A stretch of 64,000 bases of DNA, taken from Solibacillus isronensis (GTDB lineage: Bacteria; Bacillota; Bacilli; Bacillales_A; Planococcaceae). Each line of letters opens with the position of its first letter. The first letter of the stretch is position 1. Below the pieces are notes generated by a model. That model ran no database searches and was not told the origin of the DNA. It saw only the letters and a program-made list of their open reading frames with translations. Made by a program: the position numbers and the translations under genes. This document shows positions 18,437 through 27,857 of the stretch, piece by piece. The stretch spans positions 124,001 through 188,000 of the forward strand of contig NZ_FVZN01000011.1 in NCBI RefSeq assembly GCF_900168685.1, written 5' to 3'.

Positions 18437-19828
18437 TTATTTTGGAGTGATTAAATTTCCGCCTTTATCGTAATAGCTTCCAGGTGGAAGGTCTTCTTCT
18501 GCATCGCCTTCCGCGGAATTATTTGATGCGTCCGAATTCTTATTTTGAGTCCCGCTACTTGATGTGGTTGATCCAGTGTTTTGTGAATCGTTCGTTTCTC
18601 CATTTCCGTTTGTCGTGTCAGCATTCGGGAAACCGTCCCCATCTAAATCTACCTGATAGGCTGGGTCGTTGTTTAAGCTCTCTGATGATGGCTGCACTAC
18701 CGGCTTTCTGGAAGATTTCACGATAATCCGGTCAACAGGCGGGTAATAGTCTCGGCTTACGAGCTTCTGCTCATCAAATGCCGTACGATATACCGAGACG
18801 CGTAAACCTTTTGCACCTTCCTGTATTTGTTCATTCTGTCCAATTGCCAAATCTGCTGAGTAACGTGTAATTGTGCGGGGCTGAATCTCTTCATCCCTTG
18901 ATACCGTGATATCTACTTCCGTTTCCTTTGCCGGTGTATATACTTCAGTCTTTAGATTCCCTTCCTCCATTGTCAATTTCAGAACGATGGGATGGGATGA
19001 AGCATTTACGAATTTCAGATCCTCATTTGCAAGTAGGTCCACTTTCGCTTCCAAGCCAGGCTTTAAATAGGAAGGGATTGTATTTTGCGAATGACGCTCT
19101 ACAATTTCCGCATTGCTATTCAGTGCGGCATTATATAAACTCGAGGCGACAAAATTAATGGCTTCGCGGTTTGCCAAGTTAATCGTATCTCCAAGCTTTT
19201 CAATCATCGAAAATACCATTTGCGGCTCTATTACCGTTTCATGCAAAGCAATAACGAGCTCATTAATCCCCATAGCCCCTTCCGGCATTGGTTCAATCGA
19301 CAGCGAAATCCTGTCTGTTTCGAGAACCGTTAAATCAGTGACTACCGCTTCAACAGGAGCTGTTTTTAAATACGCAGCATTCAATTCGACACTGCTATAC
19401 GTCGCCTCCGTATCCCAAGATGAAACATTACTAATCTCGTTTTTCACCGTCTCACTAGGGAAAACAGTTAAAGGAAGATGTACAGTCGGTGTCTCTTCCC
19501 AGAAGGCAAACCAGGACTTATGAACTTGATTCTCATAATTCGCGACTGTACTTTCGATATCGAACTGGAATGTGGAAGAGCTCACTTCGATGGAAGTCCC
19601 CCCACCAGTAACAGTCAGGTTTTGGGCATACCAGTCATTGACAGCCTCTGTCAGTATGGCTTTTAATTCCTCACCCTTCAAATCACCTGTTTCTATACCA
19701 CCAATAGTTGAACCAACCGCATTATTATCGGCCGATGCAATGGAACTTGCTATAAAGTTTGGAATCCAAATTGATAATAGAACTGCCGCTAAAGTTGATG
19801 GGATTATTGACCTAAAGATAATTTTCAT
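18437..19828 (-). CDS. VanW/G5-domain exported protein, first gene of the pilus operon
   Basis: A 463-residue secreted or anchored protein with an N-terminal hydrophobic segment (about 9-33). The central part (about 190-300) has the VanW-like pattern LYNAALNSNAEIVERH and SYLKPGLEAKVDL. A G5-like stretch (about 315-365, ending GAKGLRVSVYRT) follows; G5 domains bind cell-wall glycans. Beyond is a calcium-loop-like DLDGDGFPNAD (about 395-405) and a low-complexity Ser/Asn/Thr tail. Being first in the pilus operon, 14 bases before pilB, it is a good candidate for guiding the pilus through the peptidoglycan in place of the secretin that Gram-positives lack. That role is inference. Confidence 0.8.
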   Translation of the reverse strand: MKIIFRSIIPSTLAAVLLSIWIPNFIASSIASADNNAVGSTIGGIETGDLKGEELKAILTEAVNDWYAQNLTVTGGGTSIEVSSSTFQFDIESTVANYENQVHKSWFAFWEETPTVHLPLTVFPSETVKNEISNVSSWDTEATYSSVELNAAYLKTAPVEAVVTDLTVLETDRISLSIEPMPEGAMGINELVIALHETVIEPQMVFSMIEKLGDTINLANREAINFVASSLYNAALNSNAEIVERHSQNTIPSYLKPGLEAKVDLLANEDLKFVNASSHPIVLKLTMEEGNLKTEVYTPAKETEVDITVSRDEEIQPRTITRYSADLAIGQNEQIQEGAKGLRVSVYRTAFDEQKLVSRDYYPPVDRIIVKSSRKPVVQPSSESLNNDPAYQVDLDGDGFPNADTTNGNGETNDSQNTGSTTSSSGTQNKNSDASNNSAEGDAEEDLPPGSYYDKGGNLITPK

Positions 19829-20236
19829 TTGCTCACTCCGTATAATCGCTCTAATTTAACCAGTATAATGAATAAGGTCTATGTAACTACTAAAATATAT
19901 TGATATGATATATGAAGAATAAACAAAATTTATATACTTATTTTATACAAAAAGGTTATGGAAGATATTATAACTAATTCAATATATTATCTTGTATACC
20001 TTGTTTTATGTACTAATTTTTATCACTTTTACCAAATCTCTATTTATGATACTATTATAATACACGACAGATTACTTTATGACTATGAATTTTTTGTTAA
20101 ATTATTAATTTTATTTTTAAATATTTCTATTTACCTATATTGTTTCATTTATTCATATTTACATATATAATTCGAATAGCATATTTACCGTTATTTATTC
20201 ATTAATTTAAATCTATGAGAAAAGAGGAGGGATACG
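19829..20236. other. Divergent intergenic region between the two pilus transcripts
   Basis: About 400 very AT-rich bases separate the leftward pil operon from the rightward minor-pilin genes. Divergent promoters must lie here. Many TATAAT-like hexamers make a unique choice impossible. GGAGTGA four bases before ATG 19828 and GAGGAGG before GTG 20237 mark the two translation starts. No convincing gene is present. Confidence 0.4.
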
Positions 20237-20725
20237 GTGAGATTCTTGAAGGAAGAACGTGGTGTTTCGTTAGTGGAAGTAGTGGCTTCCATTGTTTTGA
20301 TTACGATTATTTTATTATCTTTTTTTAGTTTTTTTATACAGTCTAAAAAAACACATGTTGCTTCTGAATCCATTGTAGATGCTACATATATTGCCCAGCA
20401 GGAAATGGAAGAGCTTTACGGGTTTATTTCAAATCGAAATGCTTTCTGGCTCAACAACCCTGCAAACAAAGTTATTGAGTTAAGTAATGTAAATAAAAAT
20501 TTTACCTATAAAGATGATATCGACTGTGGAATAGATTGTAAAAGATTTGTATTAACCAATGAAAATGATAACGGGATTCTTATATATGATGAAAGTGATT
20601 GGATTGAATTAGCTGCAAATACCCAATATCCTAATAATAATTTAGTTAATGTTATTGTAAGTGTACCGAAAGATAATAGTACCACTTCAGTAGTAATGGA
20701 AACTATTTTCCGTTGGGGGAATTAA
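20237..20725 (+). CDS. Minor pseudopilin (PilV-type, prepilin N-terminal motif)
   Basis: A 162-residue protein with a short basic leader ending EERG, then VSLVEVVASIVLITIILL with Glu at +5, the class III signal of type IV pilins. It has two cysteines close together (CGIDC, about residues 95-99). GTG 20237 follows GAGGAGG. It is the first of three consecutive pilin-like genes, comparable to the PilV/PilW/PilX or GspI/J/K minor sets that prime pilus assembly at the tip. Base composition is markedly more AT-rich than in the pilB-C genes. Confidence 0.82.
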   Translation: MRFLKEERGVSLVEVVASIVLITIILLSFFSFFIQSKKTHVASESIVDATYIAQQEMEELYGFISNRNAFWLNNPANKVIELSNVNKNFTYKDDIDCGIDCKRFVLTNENDNGILIYDESDWIELAANTQYPNNNLVNVIVSVPKDNSTTSVVMETIFRWGN

Positions 20726-20728
20726 TTG

Positions 20729-21187
20729 ATGAAATATTTAATAAAAAGGAATCGGGGCATGACTTTAGTTGAAGTTCTTGCCGCTTTAGTAATCACCTCT
20801 ATTATCGCTATCTTTATTTTCAGTATTATTAATTCTAGTGCAAATCAAAATAAACAACAAACAGAAGAAACAGGAGATTTATTTAATATTTCATATGCTC
20901 TAAAAGTTATTACAAAGGACATTCGACGCTCAAAAGATGTAGAAATTGGTAGATATCAACTTAAATTAACATTCCCCGATAATAGAAATGTTAAATATGT
21001 TTTAGAAGGTAATCAGCAAAAAAAGGAATTAATTAAATATACTAACGATGTAAAAACAGAAACCCTTTCCGGCATAGGCTGTTTTAACGTTAGCATTACA
21101 GAAAACGTCATTTCTTTAGAGTTAGATAACAAAATTGATTGCTCCTCAAGTAAAAATACCGAAATTCATTTGAGACAGGAGTTATAA
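20729..21187 (+). CDS. Minor pseudopilin (PilW-type)
   Basis: A 152-residue protein with leader KRNRG and mature start MTLVEVLAALVITSIIAIFI, Glu at +5. ATG 20729 has GGGGGA eight bases upstream; the adjoining TTG 20726 is the alternative. The rest is hydrophilic, with two cysteines late in the sequence that may form a disulfide. Position and size fit the GspJ/PilW role in the tip complex. It begins three bases after the previous stop and ends one base before the next ATG, so the three genes form one unit. Confidence 0.82.
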   Translation: MKYLIKRNRGMTLVEVLAALVITSIIAIFIFSIINSSANQNKQQTEETGDLFNISYALKVITKDIRRSKDVEIGRYQLKLTFPDNRNVKYVLEGNQQKKELIKYTNDVKTETLSGIGCFNVSITENVISLELDNKIDCSSSKNTEIHLRQEL

Positions 21188-21188
21188 T

Positions 21189-22571
21189 ATGAAAAATATT
21201 CGTCAAGAACATGGGTATACAATGATAATTGTTGTATTTGCAATAGTTCTAATTTCAGTTATTGGACTGGGCTTGCTTACAATAAACGCTAATTCTTTAC
21301 TAACTTCAAAAAATGAAAAAGTTGATCAGTCAGTATACTATATTGCAGAAGGTGGATTAAACGTTCAAACAGTAAAAATTATGGAGTTTGTTGATTTTGC
21401 CGAACAATTTACAATTCCAGCAGTAGCCCGATGCATTACAGATTCAAATGATGCTAATTGTTTCAATCCCAGTTATTTTAACGGATTATTTTTAAATTCT
21501 TTTGTCAGCAAATTGAAAAATCATATTACGACTGAATCTGAATTAACTTACGATAGTTTTAAAACACCGAATAGTGAAGCAAACTTCGTATTCACTTGTA
21601 AACAAGGTTCCACTTCTGAAATACCTTGTAAAGACTTTTCCCCCGATCCCGGGCAAAAACTTAGTGTGATTATCAAATCTACTGGGAATATTAGCGGAAA
21701 AACTCGTACAATTAAACAAGAGATTGAATTAGAATATATGCCTCAAATTAAATCAGGTGTATTAGATGAATCGGGGGAGATTACCGATAATTCTAGTAAA
21801 TCTATTCCCATTAATGACTCACCAGAAAATTGGTGGGTATTACCTATTTATCAATTTGATTCTGAAGCTTCTATTCCTGATCTTAAAAATAATAATTGGA
21901 CTATTAATGGCTTTGATCTTAGTGAAAATTGTAAAGGTAATACTAAAAACAAACCCGAATGCCAACGTGATTTAAAATTAGCAGCACATGATAAGAATAA
22001 ATTAGAATTATTACAAAATAACTACGAAAATTATCGAAAAGGTTGTTCTAATCCAGAAATTAGTAAATCACATTTAAAGTTAGGCACTCACAAATTTGAG
22101 AATAATTCGGTATGGTATGTTAATGATATTCAAGAGAGCGGCAACAATAATAAAGATGATAAATATAATACAATTATAGATAACATAAATGATGCACAAG
22201 TAGATATTGTGATATGTGATACTAAGAAAGACAGTATATTTGATAAATTAGATTCTCTAAAAGCAACAAATACTGCTAAAATGAATATATATATCGTTTC
22301 AGATATTAAGAGAGAAACAAAAATCCAAAAATTAAAAATTCATAGCAATATTTTTTATGCTCCTAACTTTACATTTAATAAGCTAAATTCAAATAGTAAT
22401 CATTTATGTACAAATTTCTTTGTAGATAAAATGGAGAAAATCAACGGGGCGGGAGTGACTCTAACCAATTCATGTTCTAAAGAAACCCCACCACCAATAA
22501 AAACTCCAGGTAGTTATAGTATTACTAAACCTATTAAATTTTATAAGATTATTCACACTGTAGAGATATAG
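21189..22571 (+). CDS. PilX/GspK-like minor pilin lacking Glu+5
   Basis: A 460-residue protein, far longer than the other two. After leader QEHG the mature start YTMIIVVFAIVLISVIGLGL has isoleucine, not glutamate, at +5. Loss of Glu5 with a large globular domain is the trait of GspK/PilX-type subunits that cap the tip. AIVLISVIGLGLLTI and a GGLN-containing helix (about 50-60) match the PilX N-terminal region. The rest is rich in Asn, Lys and Asp with several cysteine pairs and no recognised domain; it may be an adhesin. Very AT-rich. Terminator follows. Confidence 0.78.
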   Translation: MKNIRQEHGYTMIIVVFAIVLISVIGLGLLTINANSLLTSKNEKVDQSVYYIAEGGLNVQTVKIMEFVDFAEQFTIPAVARCITDSNDANCFNPSYFNGLFLNSFVSKLKNHITTESELTYDSFKTPNSEANFVFTCKQGSTSEIPCKDFSPDPGQKLSVIIKSTGNISGKTRTIKQEIELEYMPQIKSGVLDESGEITDNSSKSIPINDSPENWWVLPIYQFDSEASIPDLKNNNWTINGFDLSENCKGNTKNKPECQRDLKLAAHDKNKLELLQNNYENYRKGCSNPEISKSHLKLGTHKFENNSVWYVNDIQESGNNNKDDKYNTIIDNINDAQVDIVICDTKKDSIFDKLDSLKATNTAKMNIYIVSDIKRETKIQKLKIHSNIFYAPNFTFNKLNSNSNHLCTNFFVDKMEKINGAGVTLTNSCSKETPPPIKTPGSYSITKPIKFYKIIHTVEI

Positions 22572-22578
22572 TTATAAT

Positions 22579-22623
22579 AAGAAGCTTTAAACAAGAGAAG
22601 ACATGTTTAAGGCTTCTCTTAGA
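22579..22623 (+). terminator. Terminator after the minor-pilin genes
   Basis: Arms GAAGCTTTAAACA and TGTTTAAGGCTTC pair over 13 bp with one wobble and a 10-nt loop; TCTT follows. Confidence 0.75.
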
Positions 22624-22624
22624 A

Positions 22625-22982
22625 GTACCCTTATCTCGCCATTATAGGTGTAGTTTTGTCCATTTAGTAATTTTTTTATCTCTTCGTCAGTTATCAATTC
22701 AGCTTTATAAGCATCTACAAAGAAATTTAATTCCTTCCATCACATTATTTTTAATAAGATTTTCATTTTCTAAAAACGAGTAGAAAGTCTTTAAAAACCG
22801 AATTCTTGCATTAAGATAACCATTTACAGAAAATCGATAGTGTTCTTCATAAGCTATCATTGTTGGCTTACGTACATTTAGAGCTTTTTTACCATTCAAA
22901 AAAACTGATACGAATGGTCATAAGTAAATTGTTGTACCTCTGCTTCCTCTTCAAAATCACGTTTATAAACTTTTCTACGCAA
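22625..22982 (-). pseudogene. Remnant of a tyrosine recombinase/integrase
   Basis: Read leftward, three frames join into one integrase-like N-terminus. TTG 22982 with GAGGTGGG upstream begins MRRKVYKRDFEEEAEVQQF and runs to a stop in a T tract near 22899. A second frame continues with FLKTFYSFLENENLIKNN, the core-binding pattern of phage-type integrases. After a second shift near 22715 a third frame gives VDAYKAELITDEEIKKLL, the usual lead-in to the catalytic domain. Nothing of the catalytic R-H-R-Y part remains. It marks a former mobile element beside the AT-rich minor pilins. Confidence 0.7.
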
Positions 22983-23076
22983 AAAAAATCACCCACCTCA
23001 ACTAAATTAATAGTCAAAATAGGCGACAACGTTCTAATTCTAACGAGAATGTGGGGTAATCATTAGAACCATTTAT

Positions 23077-24372
23077 TTAATTTATTTCCCCAACATGCAT
23101 CGGATCAACACGCTTCGTCCCAATCATATTAAACAACACATTCAGGAAAATCGCCGTTACAGACCCAGCTACAATCCCATTCGAAGTCAAAATCGACATC
23201 CATGACGGAAGGTTTTCGAAAATGCCTGGTACTGTGGCAACGCCGATTCCTAGACCGACGCCTAGTGCTGCGACCATTGCGTTTTCCATTGATTTTGCGA
23301 TTTCTGGTGCTAGCATTCTGACACCTTGTGTAATAACCATACCGAACATTGCAAGCATCGCTGCACCAAGTACTGGTGTTGGGATAATCGTAGTTAATGC
23401 TGCTAATTTTGGCAGGAATCCAAGTGCTACTAGCATACCGCCTGTAATGAAGATTACTTTGCGGTCGCGTACGCCTGACATTTGGATCAGTCCTACGTTT
23501 TGTGAGAATGTTGTGTAAGGGAAGGCGTTGAAAATACCACCGATAATCGATGCCAACCCTTCTGCACGGTACCCTTTAGATAAATCTTTTGAAGTTAAAT
23601 CTTTTTTTGTAATATCACTTAATGCATAGTAAACACCTGTTGATTCAACTAGTGATACCATTGCCACCAATGTCATCGTTAAAATAGCAGAAGCATTGAA
23701 TGTCGGTGTTGCTAAGTAGAATGGTTGCATAATGTGCAGCCAAGACGCTTCAACAACTGGGGCAAAATCCACTTTGCCCATGAATATACCGATTACTGTA
23801 CCTGACACCATACCTAGTAAAATTGCAATCGCACGAACGAAGCCAACTGTGAAGCGATAAATTACTAAAATAACTAATAATGTAATAAACGCTAATGCCA
23901 CATTTGAACCTGATGCAAAGTCTGCTGCCCCTTGTCCGCCAGCCATATTGTTAATAGCAACTGGAATTAAGCTGATCCCGATAATCGTTACAACCGAACC
24001 TGTTACAACAGGCGGGAAGAATTTAATTAATTTCCCGAAAAGACCACCGATTAACACGATGATAATACCCGATGCGATAATCGCGCCGTAAACATCACCT
24101 AAGCCGCCGCCAGAACCGATTGCGATAATCGGACTTACCGCTGTAAACGTACAGCCTAATACAACCGGTAAACCAATGCCGACTACTTTCCCTTTCCATA
24201 CTTGGAACAGTGTTGCTACCCCACACATGAAAATGTCGATCGCTACTAAATACGTCATTTGTGCTGAACTGAATCCTAATGCCCCACCGATAATTAACGG
24301 TACTAAAATGGCTCCTGCATACATTGCCAACAAATGCTGAATCCCAAGCATTGTTGCTTTCGTGTTATTCAT
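23077..24372 (-). CDS. pbuX: Xanthine permease (NCS2 family)
   Basis: A 431-residue membrane transporter with about 14 segments, of the nucleobase:cation symporter-2 family. Motifs include GIQHLLAMYAGAILVPLIIG (about residues 9-28), the helix-8 signature NAFPYTTFSQNVGLIQMSG (about 298-316) and the paired VESTGVYYALSD. ATG 24372 is chosen since TTGGAGGA precedes it; the longer frame has no site. It lies 89 bases after xpt in one transcript, under the guanine riboswitch upstream of xpt. It takes up xanthine for salvage by Xpt. Confidence 0.92.
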   Translation of the reverse strand: MNNTKATMLGIQHLLAMYAGAILVPLIIGGALGFSSAQMTYLVAIDIFMCGVATLFQVWKGKVVGIGLPVVLGCTFTAVSPIIAIGSGGGLGDVYGAIIASGIIIVLIGGLFGKLIKFFPPVVTGSVVTIIGISLIPVAINNMAGGQGAADFASGSNVALAFITLLVILVIYRFTVGFVRAIAILLGMVSGTVIGIFMGKVDFAPVVEASWLHIMQPFYLATPTFNASAILTMTLVAMVSLVESTGVYYALSDITKKDLTSKDLSKGYRAEGLASIIGGIFNAFPYTTFSQNVGLIQMSGVRDRKVIFITGGMLVALGFLPKLAALTTIIPTPVLGAAMLAMFGMVITQGVRMLAPEIAKSMENAMVAALGVGLGIGVATVPGIFENLPSWMSILTSNGIVAGSVTAIFLNVLFNMIGTKRVDPMHVGEIN

Positions 24373-24461
24373 AAAAAGTTTTCCTCCAATATATGTGTAC
24401 TCTTGCTGAGTCAATTTACATCGTCTAAACTTATTACCTTTTAAAAATGTGAGTTGCTAAA

Positions 24462-25117
<656 letters not shown>

Positions 25118-25190
25118 AAGTTCAAAAGTAATAACAAATGTTTTGTGCAAATCTATAATAATTGGACAAATACATTCATTAAGCATGCTT

Positions 25191-25261
25191 CACTCATAGT
25201 CGGTTTATTTACGGTAAACCGGTAGAAACTTGCAAGCCTTATCCTTGCTATTATATGAGTG
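25191..25261 (-). promoter_or_regulatory. Guanine-class purine riboswitch aptamer
   Basis: The 71-nt element begins CACTCATATAATAGCAAGG and ends GACTATGAGTG. It contains the conserved AAGTTTCTACCGG and two 6-7 bp hairpins whose loops fit the purine-riboswitch loop pairing. The specificity base in GACTAT is C, as in guanine/hypoxanthine sensors; adenine sensors have T there. It controls xpt-pbuX by termination. Confidence 0.95.
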
Positions 25262-25294
25262 GCGAATATTTAATTTAACAATATGAATGTTCCA

Positions 25295-25323
25295 ATTATA
25301 ATCATGGAAATGATAGTTTGCAA
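25295..25323 (-). promoter_or_regulatory. xpt-pbuX promoter
   Basis: On the minus strand TTGCAA (25323-25318), exactly 17 bp, then TATAAT (25300-25295). The start point falls about 25-30 nt before the aptamer. Confidence 0.8.
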
Positions 25324-25403
25324 TAACATTTAAATAAAAAAATTATTCTTATTTTTCGGAAATTTGGTTAAAAAGTAAATTATATGTGGGATAATGTTCG
25401 GTT

Positions 25404-26099
25404 TTAGGCATTATTTTCTAATATTTTAGCTAAATTCTCTTTAAATTGTTCGAACTTCGAACCGTCCGCGCCAAAGTAGCTCATGCTGCGGGTAACGAAA
25501 ATTGACACTTTTTTACCATCTTCATAAACCATCTCCGCGAATGGGCCGGTCTGTTCCAGTAATTGGACCTTTGTCACATCTTCATTAAAAATAGCTAACC
25601 GATCAGCATACCGCGCTTTAAATTGCTCATATGCGGCAGTCCCCTGCAAAATAATAATTTCCGGCTGAAACTCTTCTACCACTTCTTTAAAAATGAGATT
25701 TCCTCGCTCAAAATTAGCTGTATCCTCTTTTTTAGTTACTTTCGCTATATCCGTTGATTCCATCTGATACGTATTTAACGATGTATAAATGAGCTGTTCA
25801 TGATGCTGGTTTTCCAGCCAGTTTTCAAACTGTAACGAGCCTTTAAATTCCCGAGGCGCCCCTTTAATTTCACTTAAGTAAAGGTCGTGGAAAAGCTCTC
25901 TGTTCACTAATGACTCCGCAAAAATCTGCTCGCTTCGGTCCTCCACTTTAAATAACGGCACCGCATGCGAACTTACTAGGAAAATACGAGATTTGTACGG
26001 GTTCCCCTTTGTAAGAAACGGTCGATACAACACATCTTCGCTATTTTCCGCTATTAACCACGGATATACTTTTTTATAGAAACCTTTTGAAATAGGCAT
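25404..26099 (-). CDS. Hypothetical protein, possible uracil-DNA-glycosylase-like fold
   Basis: A 231-residue soluble protein. AAGGAAG precedes ATG 26099. The segments GNPYKSRIFLVSSHAVPLF (about residues 32-50) and PEIIILQGTAAYEQF (about 145-159) resemble the alternating strand motifs of uracil-DNA-glycosylase superfamily proteins, but no catalytic motif such as the family GQDPY/GINPG box is seen, so the link is weak. It stands alone with a 21-nt repeat array in its upstream region. Function unknown. Confidence 0.6.
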   Translation of the reverse strand: MPISKGFYKKVYPWLIAENSEDVLYRPFLTKGNPYKSRIFLVSSHAVPLFKVEDRSEQIFAESLVNRELFHDLYLSEIKGAPREFKGSLQFENWLENQHHEQLIYTSLNTYQMESTDIAKVTKKEDTANFERGNLIFKEVVEEFQPEIIILQGTAAYEQFKARYADRLAIFNEDVTKVQLLEQTGPFAEMVYEDGKKVSIFVTRSMSYFGADGSKFEQFKENLAKILENNA

Positions 26100-26183
26100 G
26101 TTTTCACTTCCTTATTCTTCAGTGTTACTCAATTTTTGTTTCTTCTATAATACCACTCTTGCAGCCATCATACTCGAGGAAAT

Positions 26184-26276
26184 TATTCCTCACTTTTGTA
26201 CAAATTATCCTCAAACAGTCTAGCATAATCCTCAATCACTCTCACTTATTCCTCAATTCAGGACAAATAATCCTCA
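26184..26276. repeat. 21-nt periodic array, core AATCCTCA-like (five copies)
   Basis: TCCTCA starts at 26187, 26208, 26229, 26250 and 26271, each step exactly 21 nt. The core is WWATWCCTCA, the same as in the array at 11.34 kb and on the same strand; the spacers differ. It lies between the lysP terminator and the promoter region of the gene starting at 26099. Confidence 0.85.
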
Positions 26277-26281
26277 TAAAC

Positions 26282-26321
26282 AAAAAAACGCAATGTAAAG
26301 CCTCAAAGCTCACATTACGTT
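26282..26321 (-). terminator. Terminator after lysP
   Basis: On the minus strand AACGTAATGT pairs with ACATTGCGTT (one wobble), with an inner GC pair, then seven T. It begins eight bases after the stop codon. Confidence 0.88.
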
Positions 26322-26328
26322 CCAGAAA

Positions 26329-27786
26329 TTATTTATTCGATAAATCGCAGTCCTCTAAAGGAACGATTTTCGTTTTGTGTTTAAATTTATAGCCAAACCA
26401 TAAAGCGGCAAACAGTGGTAAGCCTATATATGAAACGACAACACCGTACCAGTCAATTGTTCCGCCCATGAAAGCCATATAGTTTTGACCTAGCACGACA
26501 ATCATACATAGGGCAAACGCAAATAGCGGACCGAATGGGAAGAATTTCGATACATATGGTAAATCACTCAATGAATGTCCTTGTGCAACATAGGCACGAC
26601 GGAATCGGTAATGACTGATTGCAATCCCCAGCCAGGCTATGAAGCCGGACATACCGGAAGCATTTAATAACCAAATGTATACTACACCGTCACCGAAAAA
26701 CGATGCCAGGAATGCTAATGAACCGACTGCTAATGTCGCTAACAGTGCATACATTGGAATACCGCGTGAAGTTACTTTCATGAATAGTTTCGGTGCTTTT
26801 CCTTCTACCGCTAACTGATAAAGCATACGGCTTGCTGCATATAACCCTGAGTTCCCTGCAGATAACATCGCCGTTAAAATGATCGCGTTCATAACAGAGG
26901 CCGCAAACGCCACACCTAAGTTTTCAAATACTAATGTAAATGGACTTGTCGCAATATCTTCTGATAAAAGACGTGAATCCGTATACGGGATAAGCAATCC
27001 AATTGCACCGATTGCGAAAATGTAGAACAGTAAAATACGCCAGAATACTGAACGTACAGCTTTTGGAATGTTTTTGCCCGGGTCATCTGTTTCTCCTGCC
27101 GTAACCCCAAGCATTTCCGTACCTTGGAATGAGAAACCGGCTGCAAGGAAAATACCGAATAATGCCAGGAAACCGCCATTAAATGGTGCGTCGTCTTTAA
27201 CGAAGTTTGTGAAGCCGACCGGATCGTTCCCGCCTAAAATTCCGAAAATCATTAGGAAGCTCACAATGATGAAGACAATGACTGTCGCGACTTTAATCAT
27301 CGCAAACCAGTATTCCGCTTCACCGAAAGCTTTTACAGAAGCTAAGTTAAATGATAAAACAACTACGATAAATAAAATTGTCCATAAAATTGAAGAACTT
27401 TCCGGGAACCAGTATTTCATAATTAACGAAACAGCCGCAATTTCTGCTGCAATTGTAATTGCCCAGTTGTACCAATAGTTCCAGCCAAGCGCAAAGCCTA
27501 ATGCCGGATCCACAAATTTTGTTGCATACGTACTAAACGAACCAGAAGTTGGCATATAGGCAGCCATCTCCCCTAATGATGTCATTAAGAAATACACCAT
27601 AACGCCGATCAGTGCATATGCGAGCAATGCCCCGCCAGGACCTGCCTGTGCAATCGCACCACCTGATGCTAAGAATAAACCTGTACCGATTGTTCCGCCA
27701 AGTGAAATCATCGTTACATGGCGACTTTTCAATCCTCTTTTCAGCTCGTTGTTGTTGCCGAGCTGATCTATTTTAATCTCACTCAT
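26329..27786 (-). CDS. lysP: Lysine permease (amino acid-polyamine-organocation family)
   Basis: A 485-residue, 12-helix APC transporter. The N-terminal LKRGLKSRHVTMISLGGTIG and GLFLASGGAIAQAGPGGAL are those of the LysP/AnsP/GabP branch, and GTEMLGVTAGETDDPGKNIP (about residues 230-249) is the conserved loop before helix 7. Sequence alone would leave the amino acid open, but the leader carries a lysine riboswitch, which makes lysine uptake the natural substrate. AAGGGAG precedes ATG 27786; the longer frame is part of the leader. A 21-nt repeat array lies in the leader between riboswitch terminator and start. Confidence 0.9.
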   Translation of the reverse strand: MSEIKIDQLGNNNELKRGLKSRHVTMISLGGTIGTGLFLASGGAIAQAGPGGALLAYALIGVMVYFLMTSLGEMAAYMPTSGSFSTYATKFVDPALGFALGWNYWYNWAITIAAEIAAVSLIMKYWFPESSSILWTILFIVVVLSFNLASVKAFGEAEYWFAMIKVATVIVFIIVSFLMIFGILGGNDPVGFTNFVKDDAPFNGGFLALFGIFLAAGFSFQGTEMLGVTAGETDDPGKNIPKAVRSVFWRILLFYIFAIGAIGLLIPYTDSRLLSEDIATSPFTLVFENLGVAFAASVMNAIILTAMLSAGNSGLYAASRMLYQLAVEGKAPKLFMKVTSRGIPMYALLATLAVGSLAFLASFFGDGVVYIWLLNASGMSGFIAWLGIAISHYRFRRAYVAQGHSLSDLPYVSKFFPFGPLFAFALCMIVVLGQNYMAFMGGTIDWYGVVVSYIGLPLFAALWFGYKFKHKTKIVPLEDCDLSNK

Positions 27787-27857
27787 GAATATAAAACTCC
27801 CTTGTTTTAGCCAATACTGTTGCAATAAGTGCGGCTTTTCATTAGCTGCTTTAAATT

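Noticed and set aside
19958-20170. Hydrophobic 70-residue open frame in the pilus divergent region
   Set aside because: Composition is what random AT-rich DNA gives (Tyr, Ile, Leu, Phe); no ribosome site.
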